From positions 232,052 through 296,051 of the forward strand of contig SVIV01000001.1 of NCBI GenBank assembly GCA_015069325.1: a DNA stretch of 64,000 nucleotides, read 5' to 3'. This document shows positions 39,556-50,876 of this stretch, piece after piece (within the stretch, counting starts at the first letter, position 1; every line of letters begins with the position of its first letter). A program made the position numbers and the translations under genes. The notes below the pieces were generated by a model. That model had not been told where the DNA came from. It ran no database searches and saw only the letters and a program-made list of their open reading frames with translations. Source of the DNA: Clostridiales bacterium. GTDB lineage: Bacteria > Bacillota > Clostridia > Christensenellales > UBA1242.

Positions 39556-42500
39556 ATGACGAAATCAAAAAAATTGAATATATTTTTATTTAGTTTAGTG
39601 CTTGTGTTATCAAGCCTTCTTTTTGTTGCGTGTGGAAAACCTGATTACTCTCAGGTTTATATTTCAACATCTTCAGAATACGTTGAAGTTTTTGTAGGGC
39701 AAGAAAAAACACTTACAATTACAATTGAAAATCCAGTGGCAAATATGTCAAAACTGGTTAAGGTGCACGTAGAGTCAGATAAATTCTCTATTATAGATAC
39801 GTCCCCTATGGATTATTCGATTACTTACACGATTAGGGGAGATGAAGGTGGTAATGGATCAATTTCTTTTGTGACTGATGATGGTGCAATAGAAAAGACG
39901 GTTGATGTTGTAGTAAGAAAATATTCAGAAACATTCGCTTCTACTTCTCAAAAGATGGTAGTGACTGAACAAAGTATAATGATCCCTTCTGATAATGATT
40001 TTAGTTTTGATGATTATGTATCAGAAAAAGAATTAGATTTTTACTTTTACGGACTTTATGATGAGAGTGCAGAAAATGTTGCCGCAGGTGTTAAAGATGA
40101 CGGCGGAGCATATATAAAATCTTTTGTTTCTGTAAAAGTTGAAAAGATCGGCGAATATGATTATTTGATTTTTGAAGATAAATTTGAAAATCTTTATACT
40201 GTTGCAAAATCTATTCTCTATACGGAAAATAAATTGTATTTCGTCAATGTTGACTATTCACAAGAAGATGGTTATACACTTGCCGGAATCGTTGGCAATT
40301 ATGAGTATTACACAATATCTGCAGGAGAGAAATTCTCATTCGTTGCCAAATACAACACTATTGATGCGGCCGGTGAAAATGTAGAACTTACAGCAATTAA
40401 ACATTTTGTCTATTATAAATCAATTTCTAGTGCTGCTACAGAAATAACTTATAAGGAAAATACTCAAGAAGCAATATTTAATAAAGTTGCAGGTGCACTT
40501 GAAAACACGATTACCATTGAAGGAATTGATAGAGATATTGTTACGTTAATTCCTTCATATACTCCAACGATTGATGGAGTGGGAACGGTCGATTTCCTGA
40601 CTGCATATGTGGTGATAAAGATTAATAATTATAATGAATTAATCAAATTTAAGGCATACAGCGCAAATGACAATGTTGTTACTAGCAAATTTTTAGGGCA
40701 AAGTGTAAGCGGCGATATTGTTTGCTATCAACTTACTTGTGCCCAAGGAAACAAGGCAAATACAAGTTTTGTTGTTGAGTTTTATTATGACGAGTTTGAA
40801 AATTCAAATAATGGGTTAGTAAATTATAAGTGCGAAATTCCAGTTGAAATAAGAAACATTCCAAAAGCATTGTTAATTAATAATATTAGTTATACTCAAG
40901 ATGACAAAAAAGTCGATAATAAAACTATTTTCTATAATTCATATATTGGAACAGCAGGTTGGCGAGCATTTGATTTTGATGTTAATCCAACTGAAGCAGA
41001 ATTTACTTCATTTGCGTTTGATTTAACGGGGACAGGGCTTTCTGTTAAATATAAAAACAGCATTTACAACGAAGCGGATTGTGCTGATGGACTATTATAT
41101 ATTAATGATATGTCTCAAACAATCTATATTCGTGGACAAAATGGCACCGAAGTAAAAAATGAAGCCTTTTTGCCTATTTATGTAGGTATAGATATTCTTA
41201 AAGAAGAAACTTTACAATTTTTCTTCTGCTATTCAATAGAGCCTGGTGTTTCAAAAGCAACTTATGAAGATTCTTATTTTAAGACAAATGGAATATTTGT
41301 TGATCTCAATGCAAGTGATGTTTCATTAGAATTTAAAGAAGAAATATTTGTAGATGCACTTTATCAATCGGCAACAATTTCTCATTTAACGGGGGAAAAT
41401 GTAGTTGCAATTTTCTTACAAAACAGGACGGCAAAATCTGCAACAGAATATTATATAAACTTAAAATTTAAGCCAATTAAGGCAAGCAATCAAATAAGCT
41501 CGTATTTGATTACATTAGATAACGGTTATTCGTTTGAAATTAAGGTAAAGGTTGTTGAGGCGCTACAATCAATTGCAGTTGAAACAACAAATGAAAATAA
41601 TTTAATTAAATTTCAATCAAATGCTCCAAATACATACTATTTATATAGTAAGGACGGAGACGACTGGACAACAAAGACTTTAGACTTCTTTGTATATGCC
41701 AATAACAACCAAAACTCTCAAGCTATAACAGAAGTAGATATTGAGATTACAGATTCTTCAACATTTGCAATCCAAGACCAAACTGCAGATGGCAAAAATT
41801 TCAACATTCAACTTTTCAAAAATGGTGCACTTGAAAATGGAATTATTGTCAAGGCAAAAGGATCTGCTGTAATTGGATTTAAATCAATAGAGATAAGTCT
41901 TGAAAAACAATTATCGCTGTATGCATACAGTTATATTGATGGATTTACAACGAAACAAGTAATTGTAGAAGAAGGTGTAGAAAAGAAACTTAATGCAAGT
42001 TATGTTTCTGTTTATACAAATATAAACAATGAAGATTTGCGAACAATAGTTCTTGACTTTGATACTAGTGGAGACGGCTATATTTTCTATGATTATAGCG
42101 AAGAAGCATATATTTCAAGTGAGTTTGACAAAAAATTTATTTACTGGGAAATTTTAAGCAGTAAAGCAGGTGCAACAACTCAACTTTTATCGCATAAAGA
42201 TGATAGTTTAACAATTGCAGAAGGCACCTTTATTATAGACAACGAAAACGGTAGATTGTCTTTTATTGCAGGTAGTGAAGGACTTAATGGTGGGGAAGAA
42301 ATTTATTTGTTGACTCATATCCAGCAATTTGGAAAAGTCTTTACATATACTACAAGAATACAAGTGCAAAAGTATGTTCCTGTTGACCAAATTAGCTTGC
42401 AAGAAGCAGTAGAAAGCCTAAGTCTTTCAGTTTTAAACCAGAATGCATCAGTAATAGCAATTCCTATTATCACAACCGCAGGTGAAAGTGCGACTAATCC

Positions 42501-45500
42501 TACCATTGGGTGCTCTGTTGAAACTGACGTGGAGTTATTAAAAGGGGTATTTACTCAAGATGATAAGTGGGGCAATAAACTAGATGTGGTTTATGATGAA
42601 GGGACAAATAAAACACTTATTTCTTTATCCATTACGGATGCGTTTATTGCAGAGATTGCAGGCAAAACAGAAAGTTTAACAGCAACACTTAAAATTTTTG
42701 CAAATGACTGGCTTTCAGGGACGATTATTGCTCCTGCGTATAAGGCAGAAGTGCTTTCGTTGCAAATTAATTTTGAAAATGGAACAGAAGCAAATCGTCT
42801 GTCCATTATTACGACACAACATTTAGAATATGTAGCAAACAATCTTTCCGCGCATTATCAACTTCTTTCTATAATAGATGCCTCATCAATGGTAGAAAGC
42901 GAGAAGTTTCCACTAGGGACGCTAGGCGGCTCAATAGTAGGAATAAAAGATTATGCTAAAATTACAGGTTTAGATTATACTAATAGTGAAAAAACAGGGG
43001 TATTTACTTCAATAGCAACAAGTGGATACATTAAAAACATTTCTTTTGAAGGTTCTTTTAATTGGGAAAGCGATGCAAGTTCTGCTGTTGGATTAATTGC
43101 AGGTATCAATGAAGGAACAATTGAAAATATTTCGGTAACAATTAACGCATCTGATATTGCTATGGGCAGTGAGAGATATTTTGGTGGCATTGTTGGAGAA
43201 AATAAGGGTTTGATTTCGCAAGATTTCAGTGTTTATGGCTCATCTAACCCTATTTATAGAGACTCTACTCCAAAGACACTTGTTTATTTCGATTCTACTA
43301 TGAAGATCAAAACAGGGGAAAAGGTTAAAATAGGTGGCGTTGCAGGAGTAAATGGTGGGACAATTCAAAAGATAGATAACGATTCGCTTACTTGTTATGG
43401 ATATACCAATTATACTGCTTTTACAAACATCTCAACTACAGGTAATCAAAGCGGAACAACTTTAGGTGGCATTGCAGGAGTAAACACAAATTTAATTGAC
43501 GGTATTTTAGTTGGCGGACATATTGCAGGATATGGAATGGTGGCAGGTGTTGCAGGGACAAGCACTGGAGAATTGTCATCTCTTACGACGAGAACATTTG
43601 TTCGCTCTCATACAGGACAAATTGCAATTGTTGCAGCGACTAGTAGCGATGTGTCAAACATCACAATTGAAGCGGTTGATAACGGTGCATATGGAAGAGA
43701 AGCATCAATGGCAATTGTTTATACTTCAGAAGATTCTTATACGGCAGAAAAAGAAAGATATTTTGGAGACGGAACAGGAATTACAAGTCTTGTTTCAATA
43801 ACAATTAAAACTTATGTTAACAGAGATGTTACAGGTATTATTGAGGAAGGAGTAAATGACAACATAGCTTCTTCTGCATATCTTGGCGATTTTATTGTTG
43901 TAAAACACGAAGCTGGGGCAGACACAGACATATTGCTTTCAAGTTATACTTTTGGCTTGGCTGCTGAAAAACTTGAAGTATTAGCGGGCTTTGACAATGA
44001 AATGACTGGGGCAGAAGAATTGACAAATAAAGTCTTCTATACATATTTTTATGGCATTGAATCATTCGCGATAGATGCAGGTGCAGCTAACGATCAAATG
44101 GAAAAAGAGTTTGAAACAGTATTTAATCGCCTTACTGCTTCTGCGGACATTTATCCGTTTGAATTTAATATTAAAGACGTTATATTTACAAGCAAAAACA
44201 CAGACGTTTTGACGATTGATCAAAATGGAATTATTCAGATTAAAGGGGCGGGGCTTGCTTATATTAAAGCTCAAAGCATACTCAACTTAAATGAAGGGCT
44301 AGATTTTTATATTTATGTTACAAATTACATCAACAGAGATAGCACTATTTCAATTGTGTATCCAAATGCATCACCTTCAGCAACAGCTTTAGATGAGACT
44401 GAAATTGTATTACGAGCAAATAATGTCGCAACCCTTTATATAAGGCCAGACTACTCTTATGAAACAGCAGATGTGGAAATCTCAGCATTAGGGCGTGGTA
44501 GATATAAAAATGTTATTTTTAATCTAGCAAAAAATGATGAAGTAACGGCGGTAGTTACACTTGACGAAGCAATTTCAGTTAGTCAAGATGGGCAAAGTAT
44601 TTCACTAAGAAGAAATAATGCTGAAGATGATAAATACGAATTGGAGATTCAACCAATTCTCACCTGTCAAGTTGAAGATGTAAGATTTACGGCGAATGTA
44701 AATAAGCATATTGAAAACTCAAAAATCGACTACAAGAAAGGTGCGCTTCGTATAAGCAATAAACGTTATATAGATACGTCTATTTGCACTTCGGTTGATC
44801 TTGTTGATACATTGATGGTTCAATCAACTGCTTCTGATGAAGGAAATCCACTTTATCAAATTATTGATGAAGACGGAAAAGTTGTTCAGACCAATATTGG
44901 TGGAACTCACGGTAATTTATTTAATGTTGATATTACTGTTAGCAAGTCTGAAGATAAAACAACTTATTATAATCACTATTTTGATTTATCAATAAAAGTA
45001 AATCAAGGCAGTGAAGAATTTGCAAATAGATATAACAACAATATTTATAAAAAATATACGTTTGTTGCGTTTGCACAAACAAATATGACTAAAACTGTTT
45101 CGTTTACATTTAGTTTTGATCAAACAGAGATTATTGCAGTGCCTATTGATAATTATTCAAAGTTAGCTGATACTCTTAGCGGAACATTACCAAGCAAGAG
45201 TGAAAAAGCATATCCAGGAGAAAGTGGCGTCCTTGCAATTTCAGTTACGCCTGTTGATGCGGGCTTTGATAGTGTTGTGATACGAAATGCAGATGATAAT
45301 TATCTTCCTGGTAGAACAAATGCAGTATTTACATTGATTGCTAAAAAGACTACAGAATATAATGCTCATTTAAGTCAAAATTCACTATTTGAAAATACTA
45401 CAATAGTTGGATCTCAAGGTAAAAACGGACTTGAAATAAGATTGCAAGATATTATAGATGTTTATAGTGAAACTTATGACGTCAATAAAAACAAGTATGA

Positions 45501-48500
45501 AAAATACAATGGAGTGATTTATGTCCGTTATGATTTCAACTCTCAAAATGTTGACGATAATTCAGTTTCAAGAATTTATGCTGATTTTATGAAAGATGGG
45601 CAAAAAGAGCCTATTGCGTATGGATTTAAAGATCTTACAATTAAACTTCAGTATTACGTAGGTGTAGAAATTGTTGGCAAGGCTAAAGATGCCGATGAAA
45701 ATGGATATTATAGTTCATATACAGTGGCAAGCGGTCTTAAGTATGAATTAAAAGTCAACTCTTATGGGTTCGCAAAAAATGATATTACACTTATTTGTGC
45801 AAATGATGCTATCGCTGAAATAATCAAAGAAAACGATAAATATTACTTGCAGATAAAATCTCCAACGCTTACTCCTTCAAACAATAAATTTGATATTTTT
45901 GTTGTAGGTGATAATGGAGAAAAATCAGAATCAAGTAAAACAAGAATAAAAGTTCAAGACTTTGTGCTTAATTATAACAGCGAAATTGAAAATGATTTGC
46001 TTCCTGATATAGTTGAAGGTATGGAAAGTGGAGTAATCAACGTCCAAATTGGAACTCAAACAACATTATCGATTGATCTTTATGATTATATTGAATATGA
46101 TGCAAACAATAATGAAGTTGTCAATAAAATTAAAAACTTCCTTCTGGAACTTGCTAAGACGGCAAAGTGGACAGCTTATACTAACATAGATGAAAACTCT
46201 TTAAAACCAGATTATAACCTTACTGCAGAAGAAGGAAAAACCTTTGAAGTTAAGGGAAACGTATCAATAGAAAATTATTACTTTAAAACAAATGGCTTGA
46301 ATATCATTAATTTGAGAAAACATTCTGTAGTTGAAGATTATTATTTCTTTACACTTGAAGTGCACTATAAACAAAGCGGAACAGGATATGTTGCAAGTGC
46401 TTCAGGACGAGAAATTTCTACTAAGTTTAAGTATAATGTTTACACTTCAAGTTCGGAAGAACATCCAATTCCAATTGAAAAGTATGAAGATTTCAAATCA
46501 ATGTATGCTGGCTCTCATTACATACTTTTAAAAGACATTGTTCTTCCAAAGGATTATAAACCATTCCTTGCAAATTTTGCTTCATTTGATGGAAATGGAA
46601 ATACAATTCATTGGCAGGGCGAATATGATTTCGGCAATCTTGACAATATGGGAATCTTCACCGAAATTGAAACTAATACAGTTGTTAAAAATTTAAATAT
46701 AAACTTTATTCAAACTAAGTTGGGTTCGACAACCACTCCAGTAACAATTACGTCTCAAGCGGATAGTTTTGAATTTGGGGCACTTTGCTCGTTAAATAAT
46801 GGGATCATCACAAATTGTCAGGTATTTTCTTCTATTAAATCAGCAAACAGGCTTTCTCCTGCGGGCTCAGGCTTAGATAATCAATCAGATATTATAGTCA
46901 GCGGAGCCGCAAATGCAAATAATATACTGGCAGGCTTGGTGGCGACAAACAATGGCTATATTACAAACTGCTCAGTTAAATTAGATATTACTTCAACGGC
47001 TTCAATTGCTGGAGTTGTATCAACAAACAACGGGAAAATAGCGGCTACTTCATTCAAGGGCGGAACGCTACTTGGTGAAGGTGCAAACCAAAACACTGCA
47101 GGATTTGTTGGGCTTAATAGTGAAAATGGTCAGATCATAACAAGTTATGTTTCAGGTAATGCTCAATCAAATGTAATTTATAGCACAGGTGCAACGCTAA
47201 ATTCATCACAGCCATCAGCGGGATTTGTGTTTATAAATAACGGTATAATACAAGATTGCTATAGTGATATTGCAATGAATAGTGTATCAGCAAGAAATGC
47301 AGGATTTGTTTATAGCAATACTGGGACTGTTAAAAATTCATTCTCACTTTCAATTATCAAAAGCAACAATACAAGTTCAGCCGGCTTTGCAATGGAAAAT
47401 GCCGTTTCAGCGACGCTTACTAATTGTTATTATTATTATGATCCAGGTCAAAACGTAAACACAGCACTTGCTCAAGTAGATAAGACTTATGGAATTACAC
47501 GTCTCAATAACGAAGGATTTAAAGATTTAACTAATTTTGTAGAGTATTCTTTTGTGGCATCGCCAGATACAAAATCAATTTGGTTCTACTGTGTTGGCGA
47601 AAGTTCTGACCAATTCTTTGAAAGAAGTATTTCATTTGAATATGATGCAAATAATGATATAGTAACTTCTTATCAAGAAAAGCAAAATAAGGCGTTTGCA
47701 AAAGGTCGCTTAGAACTTGTCAGTGCAAATATTATAGCGTATTCAAAACGAGATTTCTTTAGTGTAGAGAAAGATCCACAGTCAGGCGATGAAGTTTATT
47801 ATTATATAGATTCGTTTGATGCTTCAAATAGGGGAAGTGTTTATAATCCAATTATAATTTCAACTGCTCAGCAAATGGAAAACTTGTTCTTAGAACAGGC
47901 ATCGTCTGCATTAGTTAATACTTCAAATTATAGAATCATTAGTGATATTGATTATAATAGTGAAGAAACAGGAATTGAAGGATATTCAAATCTATTTAAG
48001 CTTACATTTGCGGGGATTATTGAAGGTAATGGAATGGAGCTTGACCAAATAGGTTTAGTTTCAATGGATAAGCTTTCTGATGCCGGATTGTTTGGGCAAA
48101 TTGGAAAATCTGCGTCTCAAATAGGAAGTGTAAAAAACCTTACAATTGCTCCAAGAGAGGTTGCATTTAGCAGTGCAAATAGTGTAGGAACATTAGCAGG
48201 GACAATTAGTTATGGTTATATTTATGATATCAATGTCGTAGTGGCACAAGATACAAATATGACCGTAACAGGATTAAATTTTGTTGGTGGTATTGTTGGT
48301 AAAGCAATAAATGCATTTGAAATTAAAAATGTTTCTTCAAATTTGAATGCTTCAGCAGGACAAAACCCTAAAGAAGATTTATCGTTTACAGATAATAACA
48401 TTAATTACAGCAAATATTCTTATGCGGGTTCTATTGCTGGTTACATTGGAAGCGGAAGCGTTTACAATGCTTACGTTAGTGGGGTAAGTTCAGTTATGGG

Positions 48501-50604
48501 GGGACGAGCAGGATTTGCTTATGGCGGATTAGGCTTAAATGCAAATGTTAACTATACCTATGTTACTATGCTTACAGGAAGCATTGTTCGAGCATATAAA
48601 TATGGCGGATTTGTTGCCGGTGAAGTATGCGGAACGCTTAACTATAGTTCGGTTGAAGGCACAGGCATTGAAGAGTCATTCTTTGCATCGATCCCTGATG
48701 TTGCTTTGGCAGTAGGTGGAATTGCGGGAAGATTAAACTCTGGCCATATTAAAAATGCGGTAATGAAACAACCATTTAAATTAGTTCAAGATAATAGTGG
48801 AAAAACAGTAAGTTATATTGGTGGAATTGTTGGGCTTGTTCAAGGAAACGGAATTGTTGTATCACACGTTAGCGATTGTATAGTTGACGCAAATATAACT
48901 ACCTGCACAAACTTAGGTGGTGCTGTAGGGCAAGTTTATACTGGACTTATTATGGATTCTGTCGCAGTTAAATCGCAAGAATTGACAGTTGCAGGACAAA
49001 CTGCAGATCCAAAATTAGGCGGTTTGGTTGGTAATATCGATATGCTTACAAGTAATGTTAGCATTTCAAATTGTTATTCAACTTCAAAATTACATATCAA
49101 TACTTACACTTCAGGCATTATGTCAATAGCAAAAGTAAGTGGATTTGTTGCTAATGCTGAAAATGCAAACTTCTCTATGAGAAGCTGCTATACAACAAGT
49201 AAAATTGAAGCAAGCGTATATGATATCCGAAAGGTTGACAACGTTGTAAACTTCAGTCAAAAAGACAACGATTTAGGAGATGTTAACAATTGTTTAAGAA
49301 AAGTTTCTTTCCAGCAAATCATTCGAAGAAATGCCAATATTCAAGATGTTTATTATCTTGGCTCGGCAAGCGAAGGGTTGAATAAAGATTCTTATACAAC
49401 TTCAACTCAAAATTTCGTTGATTTTACATCGAAATCAAAATCTGTTGAAATCGGCTTAATTGTAAATCAATATGGAATATCTTCTATGCAATATATGTCA
49501 GCGGGTGCAGTTGACAAAAATAATTTAGATAAACCATTCTATGGTTTGTTTGGAAGTGACTATGATTATGTTGATGAAGAAACTGACAAGCACTTTATAC
49601 TTCGTTATAATTCTACAACAGGTTATTATGAAGCTTATGATGCAATAAGAAAGTATATTGTTGATGGCGGTTTTACAGGAAGATGGGGATTTGGTCCTGA
49701 TGCATATGAAAAAAAGACCTTATGTAGCACATTGACATTTAAAGAATTTGAGCAAAATGGTGATGACTATGATATAAAAGGGACGGAATATAAGAGAATT
49801 GTTTACTATTATATGGATAAAGAAAATGGGGTAACTGATCACCTTGAATGCAAAGAAGACAATTTGTATCCATATAAAAAATATTTAAAAACAGAAGATG
49901 ACAAAATTTATGTTTGGGATGGAACTGGCTTTGCATTATGGGAAAGTAATAATTTTATTAGTCCAAAAGCTTATATTGACTTAACTAAGATTTATAAGCA
50001 TGAAGCAATCAAAGGATTGATTGAGGCTTCAATTTATACATACGATCTTAATCCAAACAATAAAAATCAACTTGTATATAAACAACAAGTTGATACTGAT
50101 CCAGCAGAATTAGGCGATGATGATTATTGCACGCAAACTGTAGATATGACAAAGTGGGTTGCAATGTCGCTTTATAAAGATGATGAAGATAATATTTATA
50201 AAGCACAAAAAGATGACGCAGGAAATATAGAGTATAAGAACATTTATAAAAACAATGTTTTTGAATGTATATATAAATTCCAAGAATCGGATATATCTTT
50301 TCGGGATGGTTTGCATCAATTGGATTTATCAAAGCTTATAAACAGTTCGGGAAAGGCTATAATTGAATTAGAAGAGTGTAAGAGTGGAGGTAAACTTGAT
50401 GCTGGCAAGTTGACTGATTATTTAAGCGGAGCGAGTGGATTGAAATATGATGTTTTTGATTGTGAGTATAAAAGCGGAGACAAGACAATTGCTATAAAGA
50501 ATTTTAAAACCCGCCTTATCCCAATATGGAATCCTGATTTGACTAGAAATCGACTCACAACGCTTCTAATTGAAGATAATCTTGGCTGGTTAAACAAAAA
50601 ATAA
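39556..50604 (+). CDS. Giant (~3680 aa) lipoprotein, bacterial-Ig-like and GLUG-motif-rich surface protein
   Basis: SD AAGGAAGG; lipobox LLFVACGKPD; repeated GLUG-like modules (GGIVGENKGLIS, GGVAGVNGGTIQKI, GGIAGVNTNLIDG). Confidence 0.88.
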   Translation: MTKSKKLNIFLFSLVLVLSSLLFVACGKPDYSQVYISTSSEYVEVFVGQEKTLTITIENPVANMSKLVKVHVESDKFSIIDTSPMDYSITYTIRGDEGGNGSISFVTDDGAIEKTVDVVVRKYSETFASTSQKMVVTEQSIMIPSDNDFSFDDYVSEKELDFYFYGLYDESAENVAAGVKDDGGAYIKSFVSVKVEKIGEYDYLIFEDKFENLYTVAKSILYTENKLYFVNVDYSQEDGYTLAGIVGNYEYYTISAGEKFSFVAKYNTIDAAGENVELTAIKHFVYYKSISSAATEITYKENTQEAIFNKVAGALENTITIEGIDRDIVTLIPSYTPTIDGVGTVDFLTAYVVIKINNYNELIKFKAYSANDNVVTSKFLGQSVSGDIVCYQLTCAQGNKANTSFVVEFYYDEFENSNNGLVNYKCEIPVEIRNIPKALLINNISYTQDDKKVDNKTIFYNSYIGTAGWRAFDFDVNPTEAEFTSFAFDLTGTGLSVKYKNSIYNEADCADGLLYINDMSQTIYIRGQNGTEVKNEAFLPIYVGIDILKEETLQFFFCYSIEPGVSKATYEDSYFKTNGIFVDLNASDVSLEFKEEIFVDALYQSATISHLTGENVVAIFLQNRTAKSATEYYINLKFKPIKASNQISSYLITLDNGYSFEIKVKVVEALQSIAVETTNENNLIKFQSNAPNTYYLYSKDGDDWTTKTLDFFVYANNNQNSQAITEVDIEITDSSTFAIQDQTADGKNFNIQLFKNGALENGIIVKAKGSAVIGFKSIEISLEKQLSLYAYSYIDGFTTKQVIVEEGVEKKLNASYVSVYTNINNEDLRTIVLDFDTSGDGYIFYDYSEEAYISSEFDKKFIYWEILSSKAGATTQLLSHKDDSLTIAEGTFIIDNENGRLSFIAGSEGLNGGEEIYLLTHIQQFGKVFTYTTRIQVQKYVPVDQISLQEAVESLSLSVLNQNASVIAIPIITTAGESATNPTIGCSVETDVELLKGVFTQDDKWGNKLDVVYDEGTNKTLISLSITDAFIAEIAGKTESLTATLKIFANDWLSGTIIAPAYKAEVLSLQINFENGTEANRLSIITTQHLEYVANNLSAHYQLLSIIDASSMVESEKFPLGTLGGSIVGIKDYAKITGLDYTNSEKTGVFTSIATSGYIKNISFEGSFNWESDASSAVGLIAGINEGTIENISVTINASDIAMGSERYFGGIVGENKGLISQDFSVYGSSNPIYRDSTPKTLVYFDSTMKIKTGEKVKIGGVAGVNGGTIQKIDNDSLTCYGYTNYTAFTNISTTGNQSGTTLGGIAGVNTNLIDGILVGGHIAGYGMVAGVAGTSTGELSSLTTRTFVRSHTGQIAIVAATSSDVSNITIEAVDNGAYGREASMAIVYTSEDSYTAEKERYFGDGTGITSLVSITIKTYVNRDVTGIIEEGVNDNIASSAYLGDFIVVKHEAGADTDILLSSYTFGLAAEKLEVLAGFDNEMTGAEELTNKVFYTYFYGIESFAIDAGAANDQMEKEFETVFNRLTASADIYPFEFNIKDVIFTSKNTDVLTIDQNGIIQIKGAGLAYIKAQSILNLNEGLDFYIYVTNYINRDSTISIVYPNASPSATALDETEIVLRANNVATLYIRPDYSYETADVEISALGRGRYKNVIFNLAKNDEVTAVVTLDEAISVSQDGQSISLRRNNAEDDKYELEIQPILTCQVEDVRFTANVNKHIENSKIDYKKGALRISNKRYIDTSICTSVDLVDTLMVQSTASDEGNPLYQIIDEDGKVVQTNIGGTHGNLFNVDITVSKSEDKTTYYNHYFDLSIKVNQGSEEFANRYNNNIYKKYTFVAFAQTNMTKTVSFTFSFDQTEIIAVPIDNYSKLADTLSGTLPSKSEKAYPGESGVLAISVTPVDAGFDSVVIRNADDNYLPGRTNAVFTLIAKKTTEYNAHLSQNSLFENTTIVGSQGKNGLEIRLQDIIDVYSETYDVNKNKYEKYNGVIYVRYDFNSQNVDDNSVSRIYADFMKDGQKEPIAYGFKDLTIKLQYYVGVEIVGKAKDADENGYYSSYTVASGLKYELKVNSYGFAKNDITLICANDAIAEIIKENDKYYLQIKSPTLTPSNNKFDIFVVGDNGEKSESSKTRIKVQDFVLNYNSEIENDLLPDIVEGMESGVINVQIGTQTTLSIDLYDYIEYDANNNEVVNKIKNFLLELAKTAKWTAYTNIDENSLKPDYNLTAEEGKTFEVKGNVSIENYYFKTNGLNIINLRKHSVVEDYYFFTLEVHYKQSGTGYVASASGREISTKFKYNVYTSSSEEHPIPIEKYEDFKSMYAGSHYILLKDIVLPKDYKPFLANFASFDGNGNTIHWQGEYDFGNLDNMGIFTEIETNTVVKNLNINFIQTKLGSTTTPVTITSQADSFEFGALCSLNNGIITNCQVFSSIKSANRLSPAGSGLDNQSDIIVSGAANANNILAGLVATNNGYITNCSVKLDITSTASIAGVVSTNNGKIAATSFKGGTLLGEGANQNTAGFVGLNSENGQIITSYVSGNAQSNVIYSTGATLNSSQPSAGFVFINNGIIQDCYSDIAMNSVSARNAGFVYSNTGTVKNSFSLSIIKSNNTSSAGFAMENAVSATLTNCYYYYDPGQNVNTALAQVDKTYGITRLNNEGFKDLTNFVEYSFVASPDTKSIWFYCVGESSDQFFERSISFEYDANNDIVTSYQEKQNKAFAKGRLELVSANIIAYSKRDFFSVEKDPQSGDEVYYYIDSFDASNRGSVYNPIIISTAQQMENLFLEQASSALVNTSNYRIISDIDYNSEETGIEGYSNLFKLTFAGIIEGNGMELDQIGLVSMDKLSDAGLFGQIGKSASQIGSVKNLTIAPREVAFSSANSVGTLAGTISYGYIYDINVVVAQDTNMTVTGLNFVGGIVGKAINAFEIKNVSSNLNASAGQNPKEDLSFTDNNINYSKYSYAGSIAGYIGSGSVYNAYVSGVSSVMGGRAGFAYGGLGLNANVNYTYVTMLTGSIVRAYKYGGFVAGEVCGTLNYSSVEGTGIEESFFASIPDVALAVGGIAGRLNSGHIKNAVMKQPFKLVQDNSGKTVSYIGGIVGLVQGNGIVVSHVSDCIVDANITTCTNLGGAVGQVYTGLIMDSVAVKSQELTVAGQTADPKLGGLVGNIDMLTSNVSISNCYSTSKLHINTYTSGIMSIAKVSGFVANAENANFSMRSCYTTSKIEASVYDIRKVDNVVNFSQKDNDLGDVNNCLRKVSFQQIIRRNANIQDVYYLGSASEGLNKDSYTTSTQNFVDFTSKSKSVEIGLIVNQYGISSMQYMSAGAVDKNNLDKPFYGLFGSDYDYVDEETDKHFILRYNSTTGYYEAYDAIRKYIVDGGFTGRWGFGPDAYEKKTLCSTLTFKEFEQNGDDYDIKGTEYKRIVYYYMDKENGVTDHLECKEDNLYPYKKYLKTEDDKIYVWDGTGFALWESNNFISPKAYIDLTKIYKHEAIKGLIEASIYTYDLNPNNKNQLVYKQQVDTDPAELGDDDYCTQTVDMTKWVAMSLYKDDEDNIYKAQKDDAGNIEYKNIYKNNVFECIYKFQESDISFRDGLHQLDLSKLINSSGKAIIELEECKSGGKLDAGKLTDYLSGASGLKYDVFDCEYKSGDKTIAIKNFKTRLIPIWNPDLTRNRLTTLLIEDNLGWLNKK

Positions 50605-50631
50605 TTCAAATAATTTTTAGTTTAATAATGA

Positions 50632-50684
50632 CAAAAAAGACTTTTGGCCGGGTGACTGGCTGAAAGCCTTTTTTGTGTTGTTTT
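50632..50684 (+). terminator. Probable terminator after the giant gene
   Basis: AAAAAAGACTTTtGGCcgggtgactGGCtgAAAGCCTTTTTT (imperfect). Confidence 0.6.
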
Positions 50685-50748
50685 TGTTATTTTTTTACAA
50701 AAAAATGAAGGGTAGATGTATAAAATTTAAATTTTTGGCAAAAAAGTA

Positions 50749-50778
50749 TTGACAAAAGTAGGTCGATTTTGTTATAAT
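50749..50778 (+). promoter_or_regulatory. Sigma-A promoter for rpoBC
   Basis: TTGACA-18 bp-TATAAT. Confidence 0.75.
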
Positions 50779-50834
50779 AACATAGACTAATTATCGGCTG
50801 TGAAAAGATTTGTGATTTTGTAACTTAATAGGAA

Positions 50835-50876
50835 GGGACTATTATGCCATTTTTATGACATAAAGTCCTTTTTTTA
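50835..50876 (+). promoter_or_regulatory. Intrinsic-terminator-like hairpin (candidate attenuator) in the rpoB leader
   Basis: GGGACTattATGccA...TgaCATaaAGTCCTTTTTTT between promoter and rpoB. Confidence 0.6.

Noticed and set aside
36824-50604. Integrative conjugative element
   Set aside because: Only a VirB4-like gene is present; no relaxase, coupling protein, integrase, att repeats or other T4SS genes recognised.
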